A stretch of DNA of 64,000 bases from Saussurea involucrata (lineage: Eukaryota > Streptophyta > Magnoliopsida > Asterales > Asteraceae): positions 86,181,484 through 86,245,483 of the forward strand of contig CM066313.1 of NCBI GenBank assembly GCA_033807775.1, read 5' to 3'. The notes below the pieces were generated by a model. That model was not told the origin of the DNA and ran no database searches. It worked only from the letters and a program-made list of their open reading frames with translations. The translations under genes were made by a program, and so were the position numbers. Shown here in pieces: positions 34,688-46,595 of the stretch (the first letter of the stretch is position 1; the number at the start of each line of letters is the position of its first letter).

Positions 34688-35400
34688 CTGTTAGCCAATG
34701 ACATGAGCTTAATTGTCACTTTGAAACTAACCTTTTGTTTCAACCATTTAGAAACCAGCTAAAAACATTTCATGATTGTACCCTAATTCCTCCATGACTA
34801 GTCAGAAAAACATAGTGACATAAACTTTTAAACAAATATTAACTCCATACCCTATAATCTAAAGTAAAACATTCCAAAATAGCAAATCCATCCACCAAAT
34901 TCTATAAAAACATAACCCAAATCGAAGCTCATGAAACACTACCAAACTACACACGACAAAAGAACATCAATTTGTAAAGTTAAAGCATAAGCACAAACTA
35001 TTTCACATCAACATTCTACATCTATTATTGTATTTATTTTTTTTCAAAAACAGAAGCCAACCCTTACACTCGAATCTCTTAATTAGCACCAAAGCATCTA
35101 AAATCGATGGAATCCTACTACGTAAACAACTGTATTACACAGACACTCATAAATCATAAAATAAAAAGTAACACGTGTAATCAAATAGAACCCTAATTTC
35201 AAACGAGTACAATCTCAATTAACCTATATCCAGAAACCAATACAAGAGCAATCGTCGGAATGAAATTGTAAACGTTACCGTGATCTTCAATCGATGAAGA
35301 AAAATGGTTGTGAAATCAATAAATCCGGTAGCCGGTGGTCGATGTTTCTCTCGTGCGGCAGACAGCAGTCAGCCGAGAGGTGGACTTGTGAGAGCCCAGC
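34688..35400 (-). other. 5' UTR exon and 5' UTR intron of the SR140 gene
   Basis: On the minus strand a donor CACG/GTAACG at 35278 and an acceptor CTAACAG at 34688 remove a 591-bp leader intron, leaving about 20 nt of leader before the ATG. The first exon spans 35279 to roughly 35400 and includes a CT-rich leader. The transcription start was not fixed. A leader intron is common in constitutively expressed plant genes. Confidence 0.6.
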
Positions 35401-36621
35401 CGGTGAAGAGCCGAAGTGCTTTTATTGGGCCTGTGAGCTTTTCGTAAAATAGATTTTCATATGGAGTTTTTAATATAAAAATTAGAGAATTTAATTAAAA
35501 TACCTAAAGTTTGACTTTAACTTACTAAAATACCAATTTTTCAAGTTTTGCAAAAATACCCATTTTTCCCGCTATTGGTCCCGCGATCACGGGATAGGGT
35601 ACAAAATGAAAATATTGATCTGTAACGCCCCAATTTCCATATTTGAATTACGTTACTTTATTTAACCAAACCAAATCTTATAATTTATTCATACATCAAT
35701 TATTACATCAAGAGTCAAAACATAGCGGAAACGTAATTAAAAACATGACTTGTAATACAATAAAATAAAACATTCTTTATTGAACTTTCTAGAATATTTC
35801 ATAACCTCCTTCTTTACTCCATACCTGAGATGCATACATGAAGTATGTAAGCTTTAAGCTTAGTAAGTAGTCATGGTTTCATGAATAAACAACTTTTGTT
35901 AACAAAATCTTTATCAATTTATGGATAGTATTTCATGAAAAAATTTGTCATGCATAAAAACATCATTTTGAGATCTCACTTGTCACATGTAGTATGCCAT
36001 ACTTGTCTTGAGGTTCAATAACCCCGGGGTCCATAAAAGGTTGCCCCATAAGGTCCGTTTGCAAGACGTCCCTTCTTGTCATATATCCCGTACGTTGGAT
36101 ATTATGGTCATACATGACATGTATAAAAACTTTTCATGCCTTGAATGCAAAATGCATATACTTGTATCATAACATGCCATCATATGTCTTTGATAAAAAT
36201 TGTATCATAATCTCATGCACAATAATCATAACAAATATTTTATCAAAACTTATCATAGTGCATAACATAGTTTCATATAGCATGTATGTATCTCATTAAA
36301 TCTCATAACATACTTACATTGATTAAGCTTAACTTCTTCCTTGATCCTTTACTTCAAGCTTATAGTATTAAGAGAGAAAGAGAGATATGGTATGAATTAA
36401 AATGAATGGTTTCTACCTCTATTTATAGCTAAATCTAAGGTATTACTAACTTGTTCTCTTTGCTTTCAAAATTGTAAGCTTGACATGTTTTGACATCACA
36501 TGCTTATTTGGATAAGAGAATATTACACCTCATGCTTATAGGTTGTACTTGTTAAGCTTCTAGGTTGCTTTGTCAAGCTTTATAGGATGTACTTGGTAGA
36601 AGTAGCAATGCCAACACATAA

Positions 36622-36981
36622 TGTGACACCCTAAAATAGGGGTCAACAAAAACTTTCATAAAACGGAAGAGTGATAACATTATTATTACAAGAGCTCATA
36701 AACGGGAAAGTTACATAAGACTATTCACAATAAGATGTGTGAAATAGATGGCTAAATGACAACTAATTAAGTCCATCTCTATTATAGAGACGATATTACA
36801 AAAAGGTGTCATCTTTAATCCATGTTCGATCCTTCTATTCTTGACACCACCCCAAAAGCATTCCCGCGCTCACAAGATCCCAACTAAACCTTCTTAAAGG
36901 TAGTACCGCTACGATCTGTTACACACATTCACAAGTAGCAAGTGTTAGGCTTAAATCGCCTAGTGAGTTAAACATGTAGCA

Positions 36982-37019
<38 letters not shown>

Positions 37020-38244
37020 TTTAAGAGATGTCAAGTTGGTAAATCACAAATTGAACTCCATGGGGAAGGCCCAAATCACCAACCCAAGTTACACCCGATT
37101 CAGATATGCTTCAACGTCCACCCCTCTGGTAACGCCTCAAGGCCCGGCACATTGGGACTGCCTCAAATGGTATCACCCCAATTGCCACATCGGGACTACC
37201 TCAAATGGTATCACCCCAATTGCCACATCCTACTTATGCTTACTTAGGGGCTCCTCCAATTTGTGAGTACCAACCATTAATCACTTCATGCAATTCATAT
37301 AGCACATAATATATCTCATGACGTGTGGTCTCACCGCTTCATTTACATATGATGAGTATATTCATGTATTCCAAACTTCCACATACATACAAGTATCTAA
37401 TGAGTATCATCATCATATAAACTCATGTATAAATGCATATTAAGCCAATTTCCTCATTAAGCCAATTTCTTCATTAAGACAATTTCATTTAATATAACAT
37501 ACAATGAATATTTCCAAGTAAGGTAAATATATACATAACCTTTCTCTTACACTCAAGCTCCTAATCCTCCTCTTAATGGAGATAAGAGCTTATTGGCTCA
37601 AATACACTTCAAGGTAAATTGTTAGAATAAATCACATGATAATAGAAATCACATAGTATGTATGATGTTAGGTTCAGATCCCTCACCTTAGAAGATTTGT
37701 GACCAAACCCAAAACCCTAGATGGAGTGGGTGGAGTTGATTCTTGAAGAGAGAGTAAAACCTTGCACTATGATGAGATTGATCGCCTTTTTGGAAGAAGA
37801 AGTCGTCTGCCAAAATATCCTGATTTCATCCCCTGAGCTAGAAACCCGTAACTCTCATTTTATACCCAAAACAGGTCGGTGCGATTGTGACAGGGCGATA
37901 GTGACACTGTCACTATCGCCGGGGCACTCTCGCTCAAAGCCCCCAAATCTCTCGGTACACCACCAGCGATTATGACATCGCGATAGTGACATTGTCACTA
38001 TCGCCGGGCATTATCGCCCAAACTCCCAAAACCCTCGGTACATCTTGAGCGATTGTGACCATGCGATAGTGACATGGGCACTCTCGCCGGTCACTATCGC
38101 CTAAAGGGTTTCCAATTCTCATTTGGTCTCCTTTTCAGTCCCTGATCAGATTCTAACGAGGTACAAGTCATGCTATAACAAAATAGTACCTGAACATGCA
38201 AAATAATTACCTAAATAACTTATAACGAAATTCGGGGTGTTGCA
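36622..38244 (-). mobile_element. Solo LTR (gypsy-like) inside the gypsy 3' LTR
   Basis: It starts TGTGACACCCTAAAATAGG and ends CGGGGTGTTGCA, with a perfect 5-bp duplication CATAA at 36617-36621 and 38245-38249. The uninterrupted site is preserved in the other LTR (near 52018), which confirms the insertion. On the minus strand it starts like the solo LTR at 13363 (AACACCCCGAA). A (TA)n tract lies at 36986-37016 and a 38-bp unit is repeated at 37137-37232. Confidence 0.9.
37881..38105 (-). promoter_or_regulatory. Palindromic GCGATAGTGACA cassette upstream of LTR TATA box
   Basis: Perfect palindromes at 37894-37920 (arms GGCGATAGTGACA around one C) and 37980-38004 (arms GCGATAGTGACA around one T), and a third imperfect unit near 38050. 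Units are about 85 bp apart. On the minus strand a TATA box GTATAAAATG lies at 37866-37858, 27 bp below the first palindrome. Confidence 0.55.
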
Positions 38245-38500
38245 CATAACATTTAGCCTTTCCCACTCATCCTTAGAGTGCTTAATCATATAATGTAGGA
38301 TTGCTTAGTCACCCCTAGAGATTTGCTTCTTCATACCTATGCTTATGGGACACTTGTATGCTTCTTATTAGAGGAAAAATGTGCATTCTATTAAGATTAT
38401 AGCTGCTGGAATTTAATAAATGTTTTTAATAAAATTATAACTTTTATAATTAAAACTTAAACCATCAAATTTTAACAAGATTAAAAAGTAGGGTGTTACA

Positions 38501-38515
38501 ATTCTCCCCTTCTTA
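38501..38515 (-). promoter_or_regulatory. Polypurine tract of the gypsy element
   Basis: On the minus strand AAGAAGGGGAGAAT directly precedes the 3' LTR. It would prime plus-strand DNA synthesis. Confidence 0.8.
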
Positions 38516-38536
38516 CAAGAATTTCGTCCTCGAAAT

Positions 38537-41500
38537 TTACTCAAAAAGATGTGGATATTTATTTCTCATTTCTGATTCGACTTCCCATGTTGCTTCTGGC
38601 CCATGATGACAGTCCCAATGAACTAATACCAAGGATACCTCCTTGTTCCGAAGTTTCTTAACTTTATGTTCAGTGATTGCTATGGGTTCTTCTACGAAGT
38701 TGAGTTTGTCAACTGAGATTTCTTCAATGGGAACTACGACATCTTCTTTCGCAAGACATTTCTTCAAATTATACACGTGGAAGGTATTGTGTATTCCCAT
38801 TAGCTCTTTTGGCAATTCGAGTTGATAAGCCACTGCTCCAACCTTCTTTTCTATCTTGTAAGGTCTGATATATCGTGGTCGTAATTTACCCTTTTTGCGA
38901 AAACGTAGTACTCCTTTCCATGGAGATACCTTCAATAAGACTTTGTCTCCTACCTGAAATTCAATAGGCTTCCTTCTTTTGTCAGCATAGCTTTTCTGCC
39001 TATCTTGGGCGGCTTTAAGTCTTTCTCTTATTTGAACTACTTTATCTGCTGTTTGTTGGATGATTTCTGGTCCCGCTAACTGTTTTCTGCCGACTTCCAT
39101 CCAACATACCGGTGTTCGGCATTTTCTCCCATATAAAACCTCAAATGGTGCAGCTTGAATACTACTATGGTAGTTGTTATTGTAGGCAAATTCAATAAGA
39201 GGTAGGTGACTATCCCAATTCCCTTTTAAATCAATTGCACATGCCCGCAACATATCTTCTAGGGTTTGGATCGTCCTTTCACTTTGGCCATCGGTTTGAG
39301 GATGGTATGATGTGCTCATTTTAATTTGTGATCTTAACTCCTTTTGAAAACTTCAATAAAAGTTTGAAGTAAAACGTCTATCTCGATCAGAGACAATTGA
39401 TAGAGGTACCCCATGCCTCGAAACTACTTCATTTATATAGATCTTGGCCAATTTATTTAGTGCATATGTCTCCTTTATTGGCAGAAAATGTGTTGTTTTC
39501 GTTAACCGATCAACAATTACCCATATGGCATCAACACCTTTCAAAGTTGTTGGTAATTTTGTCACAAAATCCATAGTAATATTTTCCCACTTCCAAATCG
39601 GAATATCTAATGGTTGTAGTTGTCCATATGGTCTTTGGTGTTCAATTTTAACCTTTGAACATGTAAGACATTTCTCAACATAATTTGCTACAGACTTTTT
39701 CATTCCCGGCCACCAATACAAAGCTTTTAAGTTTTTGTACATCTTGTTGCTGCCAGGATGGACAGAATACTTGGACTTGTGTGCTTCGTCAAGAATTATT
39801 TTTCTACATTCACCGACCTTTGGAATCCACATTCGTCCACAAAATCTTTTGATTCCCTGATTGTCAGTTTCTAGTAGTTTGACTTGTCCAGTAATTCTTT
39901 CCCCCTTTTGGTTGTCTTCTTTTAAGGCTTCTTGTTGTTCTTGACCAGTTTGTTCCAATATGCTAGTAGTAGCTATCATATTTAGTACACATATCTTAAT
40001 AGGTTTAGCGGGTTCCTTCCGACTTATGGCATCTGCTACCACATTGGCTTTCCTTGGATGATATTTGATTTCACAATCATAATCTTTTAATAATTCCATC
40101 CAACGTCTTTGTCTCATATTTAATTCTTTCTGGTCGAATAAATACTTGAGACTTTTATGATCTGTATGTAGTATACACTTGGTACCATACAAATAATGCC
40201 TCCAGATTTTTAGGGCAAAAACTACTGCTGCTAGTTCTAGATCATGCGTCGGGTAATGTGTCTCGTGATATTTTAATTGTCTTGATGCAAAAGCAATTAC
40301 TTTATTTCTTTGCATGAGTACGCATCCTAAGCCCTGTTTGGATGCATCATTGTATACTACAAAGTCTTCGATTCCTTCTGGCAAACTCAAAATCGGTGCA
40401 CTACTTAACTTGTTTTTCAATATCTGAAAGGATTTTTCTTGAGAAGATCCTCATTCGAACTTACTGGCTTTCTTTGTCAGTGTTGTAAGGGGAATTGCTA
40501 TTTTAGAGAAATTTTGAATAAATTTTCGGTAGTAGCCGGCCAATCCAAGAAAACTCTGGATTTCAGTTGCTGATTGCGGGGTCTTCCACTTTGTTATGCA
40601 TTCTATCTTACTTGGGTCTACCATGATACCCCTCTTATTGATTACATGACCTAAGAATTGAACTTCTTGAATCCAGAATTCACACTTTGAGAATTTTGCA
40701 TAAAGCTTTTCTTGTTTTAGTAGTTCTAACGTCATTCTTAAGTGTTGACTATGTTCTTCTTGACTTTTAGAGTAGATAAGGATATCGTCTATGAATACAA
40801 TGATGAATTTATCCAGGTAGGGCTTACATACCCGATTCATGAGATCCATAAACACAGCTGGGGCATTAGTTAAACCAAAAGGCATAACTAGAAATTCATA
40901 ATGCCCATATCGTGTTCGGAATGATGTCTTTGGGATATCTTCCTTTTGTACTTTTAACTGATGATATCCTGAGCGCAAATCTATTTTCGAGAAATAGCTT
41001 GCTCCTTGCAATTAATCAAATAAATCATATATTCTGGGTAAGGGATATCTATTCTTGATTGTAACTTTATTCAATTCTCTATAGTCAATGCACATTCTCA
41101 TCGTTCCATCTTTCTTTTTAACGAACAATACTGGTGCTCCCCATGGTGACGAGCTTGGGCGAGTGAATCCTTTATCAAGCAATTCTTGCAGCTGACTCAT
41201 AAGTTCTTGCATCTCAGATGGTGCAAGTCTATATGGTGTTCGTGCTATGGGCACTGCTCCGGGTACTAAATCGATATGGAATTCTACTTGTCTATCTGGT
41301 GGTAATCCAGGTAAATCATCTAGAAAAACTTCCGGATATTCACATACCACTGGTACTTCTTCTACCAGTTTCTTTTCCTTTTTAGCACCCACTACATAAG
41401 CCAAATAGGTTTCACATCCTTTGCGGATGCATTTTCTTGCTTTCAAAACTGAGATAAGGTTGAAAGGATGTTCCTTATGACTACCGTAAATAGTTAATAC

Positions 41501-42997
41501 CTTTCCATCCTTATTCTTGACTTTTACCATCTTTTTGTTACAGACTATATGGGCTTGGTTTTCAGATAACCAATCCATACCTATAACAATATCAAAAGTA
41601 CTAAGGAGCATTGGTAGAAGCTTAATGGTGAAATAGTTTCCATCTATATCTATTGAACAATCTTCATATACTTTATCTATCTTTGTAATTCTACCCTATG
41701 CGGTTTCTATTTCAATTGCTTGATCTAATTTCTTAGATGAACAATTTAGATTCAAGCAGAATTTTGTAGATACTATGGATCTATTTGCTCCTGAATCAAA
41801 TAATACTTTAGCAGACTGTTTATTGATCAGAAAAGTACCTGTCACCACGTCAGGTATCCCTTTTGTTTCTTCAGCAGTGAGTTGGAATATTCTTCCCTTA
41901 GCTTTTCCAGTTTCTGACTTGATTCCGTTACTTCCTGGTATTGGTCTTCTTGGTTGAACATCTTTGGGTTTTGGGCAGTTGTTTGCAAGATGCCCCGTCG
42001 ATCCACAATTGTAGCAATTCGTTTCAGGACAGCTCATAATCAAGTGGCCATACTGACCACATCGATAGCATACATTTCTATCGATCCTATATTCTCCAAG
42101 ATGATGCTTTTTGCATTTAGGACAAACAGGTCTATCAAATGTCCTTATACCATCATTCTTGGGTTTCTTAAATTGATGGCTAAAATCTCTACCCTCAAAC
42201 TTTCTTTTCTCATAAGTCTTGTTATTGGTTGGTACATAACAATCATTTTCAGCTAGAATTGCTAGTTCCACAACTTCCTGAAAAGTTCTTGGTTGAGACA
42301 TATTTACGAATCTACGTAAATCTTTTCTAAGGCCAAGTAGAAAACGGTTAACCTTTCGAGTTTCTGTAGCGACTAAGTAGGTAGCAAATCTAGATTTTTC
42401 TATGAAAGTTTCTACATAGTCTTCTACAGATTTGTTTCCCTGTTCTAGCCTTACAAACTCTTCCTCCATCATTTTCAATCGAGTATCTGAGCAATACCTT
42501 TTATAGACTAAATCCTTAAACTCATCCCATGTTATTGTGGCCGCTTCAGCGATGCCTCTTGTGGATTGAATAGTTTTCCACCAATGAATGGCATTCAATT
42601 TAAACTTAGTTGAAGCAAACCTTACTCGTTGAGTAGGAGCACATTGACATGTTTGAAAACAATTCTCCACGTCATCCAACCAGTTCATGGCAGCTACAGG
42701 TCCTCCTTTTCCTTCAAACGTGGATGGACTAGTATTTGTGAATGTTTTATAGTCGCATTCGTGGGTTTGGCCATTCTCTTGTTCATGCCTTGTAAAATTT
42801 TCGTGTTCTGAGTTATGGTTCATAGCATTCTGAATTTGAGCTATAATACTTGGTAGACTTTCTTGGATGCCTCGAGATATTTCCGTGGCTATGTCAATTC
42901 CTCCGGTAGATTCTTGTGGATTTGCCCTCATTCTATTTCCTTGTCTTGTTGGTATATTATTTTCTGATTCATCTCTAGTTATCCTTCGAGTATTCAT
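38537..42997 (-). pseudogene. Gypsy gag-pol polyprotein with four premature stops
   Basis: One reading frame runs from an ATG at 42997 to 38537, broken by stops at 41696-41698 (TAG), 41012-41014 (TAA), 40451-40453 (TGA) and 39353-39355 (TGA) with no frameshift seen. In order: gag (about 42700-42250), two CCHC knuckles (CYRCGQYGHLIMSC and CYNCGSTGHLANNC), aspartic protease (LFDSGANRS), reverse transcriptase (YPLPRI to VFIDDILIYS, FIDD catalytic motif), RNase H (starting VVYNDASKQGLG), integrase with HHCC zinc site and DDE core (VDRLTKTTHF and YHPQTDGQSERT), and a C-terminal chromodomain (VHWDCHHGPEATWE). Other catalytic motifs are intact. The stops sit where the family usually has Gln, Trp or a variable residue, fitting C-to-T or G-to-A decay of methylated DNA. 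Confidence 0.93.
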
Positions 42998-43151
42998 CCT
43001 ACGAAATACAATAAACACATAAGTATAATATATATTATATAAAATTTAGGGATACATTCTACAAAACTCAGGGAATTAATTTCCCTTTTTATCCCGATAC
43101 ATCATAAGTATATAATTATGCTACTAACGTTAAAACTAAATTTTAATGTTA

Positions 43152-43769
43152 TTACTGATGAGGGTAACGCCCCCTCGACCTTCTACGATATGTGAAACCT
43201 CTCATGTAAGGATCTCCTAAAAGTTCACTAGTTAGACAAGAATTTTCTTGGTAGCTTCTGGCTAATTCCTCTTGGGTGTAGTTAAGTTGGACTTGAGTTT
43301 GATCAAGCATTCGATTGGCTCTTTCAGTGTCTCTGTTTGCTAGTCTTAACTCGCTTTCCAATTGCATAATATACACGCGTTGAGCGTGCATTTCTTCTTG
43401 AGCTACTGTAGCTTGATGATTACTTTCAGCTATATTATTTAGAAGGATGTTGATATCTGCTTGACTCTGTCCTGATGGGATTATGACTTCATTTGCAATA
43501 GAAATTCCCGAACTAGCATCTTCAGGAGTATCCCAAGGAAATGGGGGTTGAAACATGAATTGATTTTCATCCGAATCTTCTATGATGATGACATCATTTT
43601 GGTTTTCCTCTGGTATCATCTGATCATCAGGATTTGGAATTTCAGGAATTGGAACTTCTAGTTGGACTAGTTGAGAAGCTTGATCTATTGGTTCATAAGT
43701 AGGGGAGTCTAACAGTGAAATAATGTTAAGAAACTCCTCGGGCCATTCATCCTCGCCTCTTTCATTCAT
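43152..43769 (-). CDS. Leader ORF C of the gypsy element, coiled-coil, 205 aa
   Basis: An intact frame just upstream of gag (gap of about 150 bp to the gag ATG). The N-terminal half is acidic and Pro-rich. The C-terminal half is a heptad-like coiled coil (ADINILLNNIAESNHQATVA, then MQLESELRLANRD onward), ending in a basic RRRSRGRYPHQ tail. It resembles leader ORF A (DLNELMNRMTESNYQCSLAQ) at about half of the positions, suggesting duplication. The ATG directly follows CATTTCAG, an acceptor-like AG. No known domain is recognised and it is not part of canonical gag-pol. It may be an accessory protein of this retroelement family; function unknown. Confidence 0.6.
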   Translation of the reverse strand: MNERGEDEWPEEFLNIISLLDSPTYEPIDQASQLVQLEVPIPEIPNPDDQMIPEENQNDVIIIEDSDENQFMFQPPFPWDTPEDASSGISIANEVIIPSGQSQADINILLNNIAESNHQATVAQEEMHAQRVYIMQLESELRLANRDTERANRMLDQTQVQLNYTQEELARSYQENSCLTSELLGDPYMRGFTYRRRSRGRYPHQ

Positions 43770-44447
43770 CTGAAATGTATATAATCGTGAATAATTCTTT
43801 TATATATATGCATCATACAAAATTTTGGGAAAATACATTTTACAAAATTTCCCACCCATATCTAATAGTGCTTATATTCCGATTCTAGCTTTCTTAAATA
43901 TCAAAAATTTCACACGGATATCTATGTTCTAGCCATGCTTTATAGGATAGGGACTTGATCTTGTATTGTAACATCCCGATTTCCCAAACATACAACAAAT
44001 AACATACATTGCATAACTTCATTACATTCATAATAAAAGGTACATCACAAACCAAGTACGGTCTCAATAGTCTTGACATTACAAAACATATAAAAGCTTC
44101 CTAATCCACATCCGTCAAAAGCTTCCTACACTTCATCCTCTCCTGCCGATCCTTAACCTGGAAAACATATTTTTGAAAACAAAATGAGGGTTAGACCAAA
44201 CGGGTCTAGTGAGTTAATCCCGGTCCTTTCCAAAATCATTATCAAACCTTTTATGTAAATCCTTTGTATCAAAATAATTTAGATAAACCTTTCGTAAAAT
44301 ATAAACATACCACACGTATTTAAATACCAATCCAGACTCGTGCATCGTGTACATCTCATTCACCTTATTCCTCCACAAATGGCCATATTAGTTGGTAGCA
44401 AGCCAACTAATAAATCAACGCCGTACAACAACTACGACACATCACCG

Positions 44448-44565
44448 GTCCGCACATCGGAACTCGGCAATACACCGGTCCGCTCACCGGAACCCGGCAA
44501 CACACCGGTCCGCTCGCCGGAACCCGGCCACACACCGGTCCGCTCACCGGAACCCGGCACAAGTG
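44448..44565. repeat. Tandem ~30-bp repeats, CACCGGTCCGCTCACCGGAA, in the LTR
   Basis: Four units of ACACCGGTCCGCTCACCGGA followed by ACCCGGCA; the same array is at 48592-48709 in the other LTR. Open frames crossing it are artefacts of the repeat. Confidence 0.9.
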
Positions 44566-44929
44566 CACTCGTGTAGTGCAAAGCTTATATAAATACAATA
44601 TATATCTCATTACATCATATTGTCATTTATATACACATAATCATATTCCTACCACACAATCACCTCATTTACATATACACATACTCACATACATATATAA
44701 ACACATATATGTATTCCAGTTGAAAACGTTTAAAGCAAAACTCACCTTGGATGCTTAAAATACGCTTCCAAGCCTTTCTCCGAGCTATCCGTTCCTTTAT
44801 CCAAATACCTCAGAATCTGAAACCATTTACATACAAATATCTCCTTACCACTTATGTATAAGACTTACTAGCAGGTTAAGGACTCTAGATACATCTACAT
44901 AACTTTTATCCTCAAAATTACCCAAACAG

Positions 44930-45190
44930 CCAAGTTATCCGGACAACCCAAACAACCCGGACAACACCACTTTTCCGGACAACAAGACTTTTCCGGACAA
45001 AACGATATATCCGGACAACACAAGGAATCCGGACACCACAGACTAATCCGGACAACAAGGGAATCCGGATGCCATCCGGACTCTAAATCATCCGGAAACC
45101 ATCAATCAAATCGTCCGGACTCTATCAACAACTTACCCGGACACCACCCAAGAATCTACCCGGACACCTTCAACTTATCCGGACACCTCT
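44930..45190. repeat. Dispersed TCCGGACA repeats in the LTR
   Basis: About sixteen copies of (A/T)TCCGGAC or CCCGGACA occur at 12-25-bp intervals; the array recurs at 49074-49335. TCCGGA is palindromic, so this could be a protein-binding array or a decayed minisatellite. Confidence 0.85.
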
Positions 45191-45628
45191 GTCGGTTTAC
45201 CCCATTTTTGCCCAGAAAATCGACTGAATTAATACCAGAAGTGATTGGGATGTTTCTACTCCGATAGGAACTACTTACTAGCAATTATAGACATAAAATG
45301 TAAAGCAACATACCTCAATTTCCCTTCCAAATACACCAAATGAAGTTCTTAACCACAAGAACCCTTCTTTTCTCTTTTCTTTCTTCTTCTTTTGCTCTCC
45401 AAGACACACACACTTCACACACTGCACATCTGATTTATTTTGAAATATCTGAATTGCTTTTAGATAATATCTACCACAATTTACCCTTTCAACCCTATTC
45501 TATTCTTTAATGACCACAACCCCCTTTTAACTTATAAATCTACCTAACTTACCTAAAATAGAAACTTTTAGGTTAAATAATTTAACGAGATAATATTTTT
45601 AACTAACGGACTTATCCGGGGTATTACA

Positions 45629-46595
45629 ACATCTCCCCCTTAAAAGAATTCCGTCCCGGAATTCGGTTAAGCAATAACGAGGGTAACTACTATCATGTCC
45701 TATCCAATGGTCCTTCACTCTGATCATTACATTCGACTACTTTTTCCCACTCTCTTCTCAACATAAAACATGTTTTCTCCAAGGATAGCACTCTAGAAAG
45801 TACTCACTCTTAACAGATCCTATAAGCTATCTTTCTTTCGCCTCCAAACCAATTGCACGCACCTAATTTCAACAACTACTATACCTTACTAACAATTTCA
45901 CCATACCTCATATCAGGAACTTAATCGAGTCAATTCGAAATCACACTCAATGCTCAAAATAACTTCACATTTTCCATTTCTCAAACCGTAATACTCTATT
46001 CTTTAGCTAACCATCTATTGCCACTCCATTCTCTTATCTTTGAATAACACTACTACACACCGCCTAGACATCCATACCTCTCCCCACATACTTTTGGCAC
46101 CTCTACACAACTTACAAACAAAATTCCGAGCAGAGGTTTCCACTTATACTCACCCCATATCCTCACAAATCTACCACTTAATCTCACGAAATTCATTACT
46201 ACTACACCTCGCACATTCACTAATTATAAACTGCCACCATCTTATCCACATTACCCCACACATTTAAACAATACCTTTCTTGATAGCGTCAACGATCACA
46301 TTAAGTATAATCTACACAACATACTAAAATGTCGCCTTCATGACTAGGTCAAGACTTTACGCACTATCGTTACCTTCCACACACAATTCATCACGTTCTA
46401 CATATTGCTATTATTCTTTACACTCAAGCCATCACACTCTACACACTAACAAATTAGAACAACAATAATTAAACACACCCTTCTATATCTCTAACACAAT
46501 TATCAAATATTTTTTTCTAACACAAATAATAAAATTGAAAACACAAAAGAATCGGTTTGCACCGAAGTCAGATAACACCTTATCACGTATAGAGT
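45629..46595. other. Non-coding interior of the gag-only element
   Basis: Begins with the polypurine tract (minus AAGGGGGAGATG). No protease or reverse-transcriptase motif in any frame; the small open frame at 46040-46267 has no recognisable domain. Confidence 0.7.

Larger units (their letters stand above)
35621..38500 (-). repeat. 3' LTR of the gypsy element, split by a solo LTR
   Basis: LTR sequence is 35621-36621 and 38250-38500 (about 1252 bp). It is nearly identical to 51020-52274 by eye, with scattered base changes. Confidence 0.92.
43967..45628 (-). repeat. 3' LTR of the gag-only element
   Basis: It differs from the other copy by about three changes noticed (GTTAAGG/GTTATGG near 44878, TTTTCC/TTTTTC near 44974, GAAGTTC/GAAGTC near 45344). 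It contains two repeat blocks, 44448-44565 and 44930-45190. Confidence 0.93.

Noticed and set aside
44340..44610. Proline/arginine-rich frames, repeated at 48484-48754
   Set aside because: They are translations of the LTR tandem repeat in several frames and occur in both LTRs.
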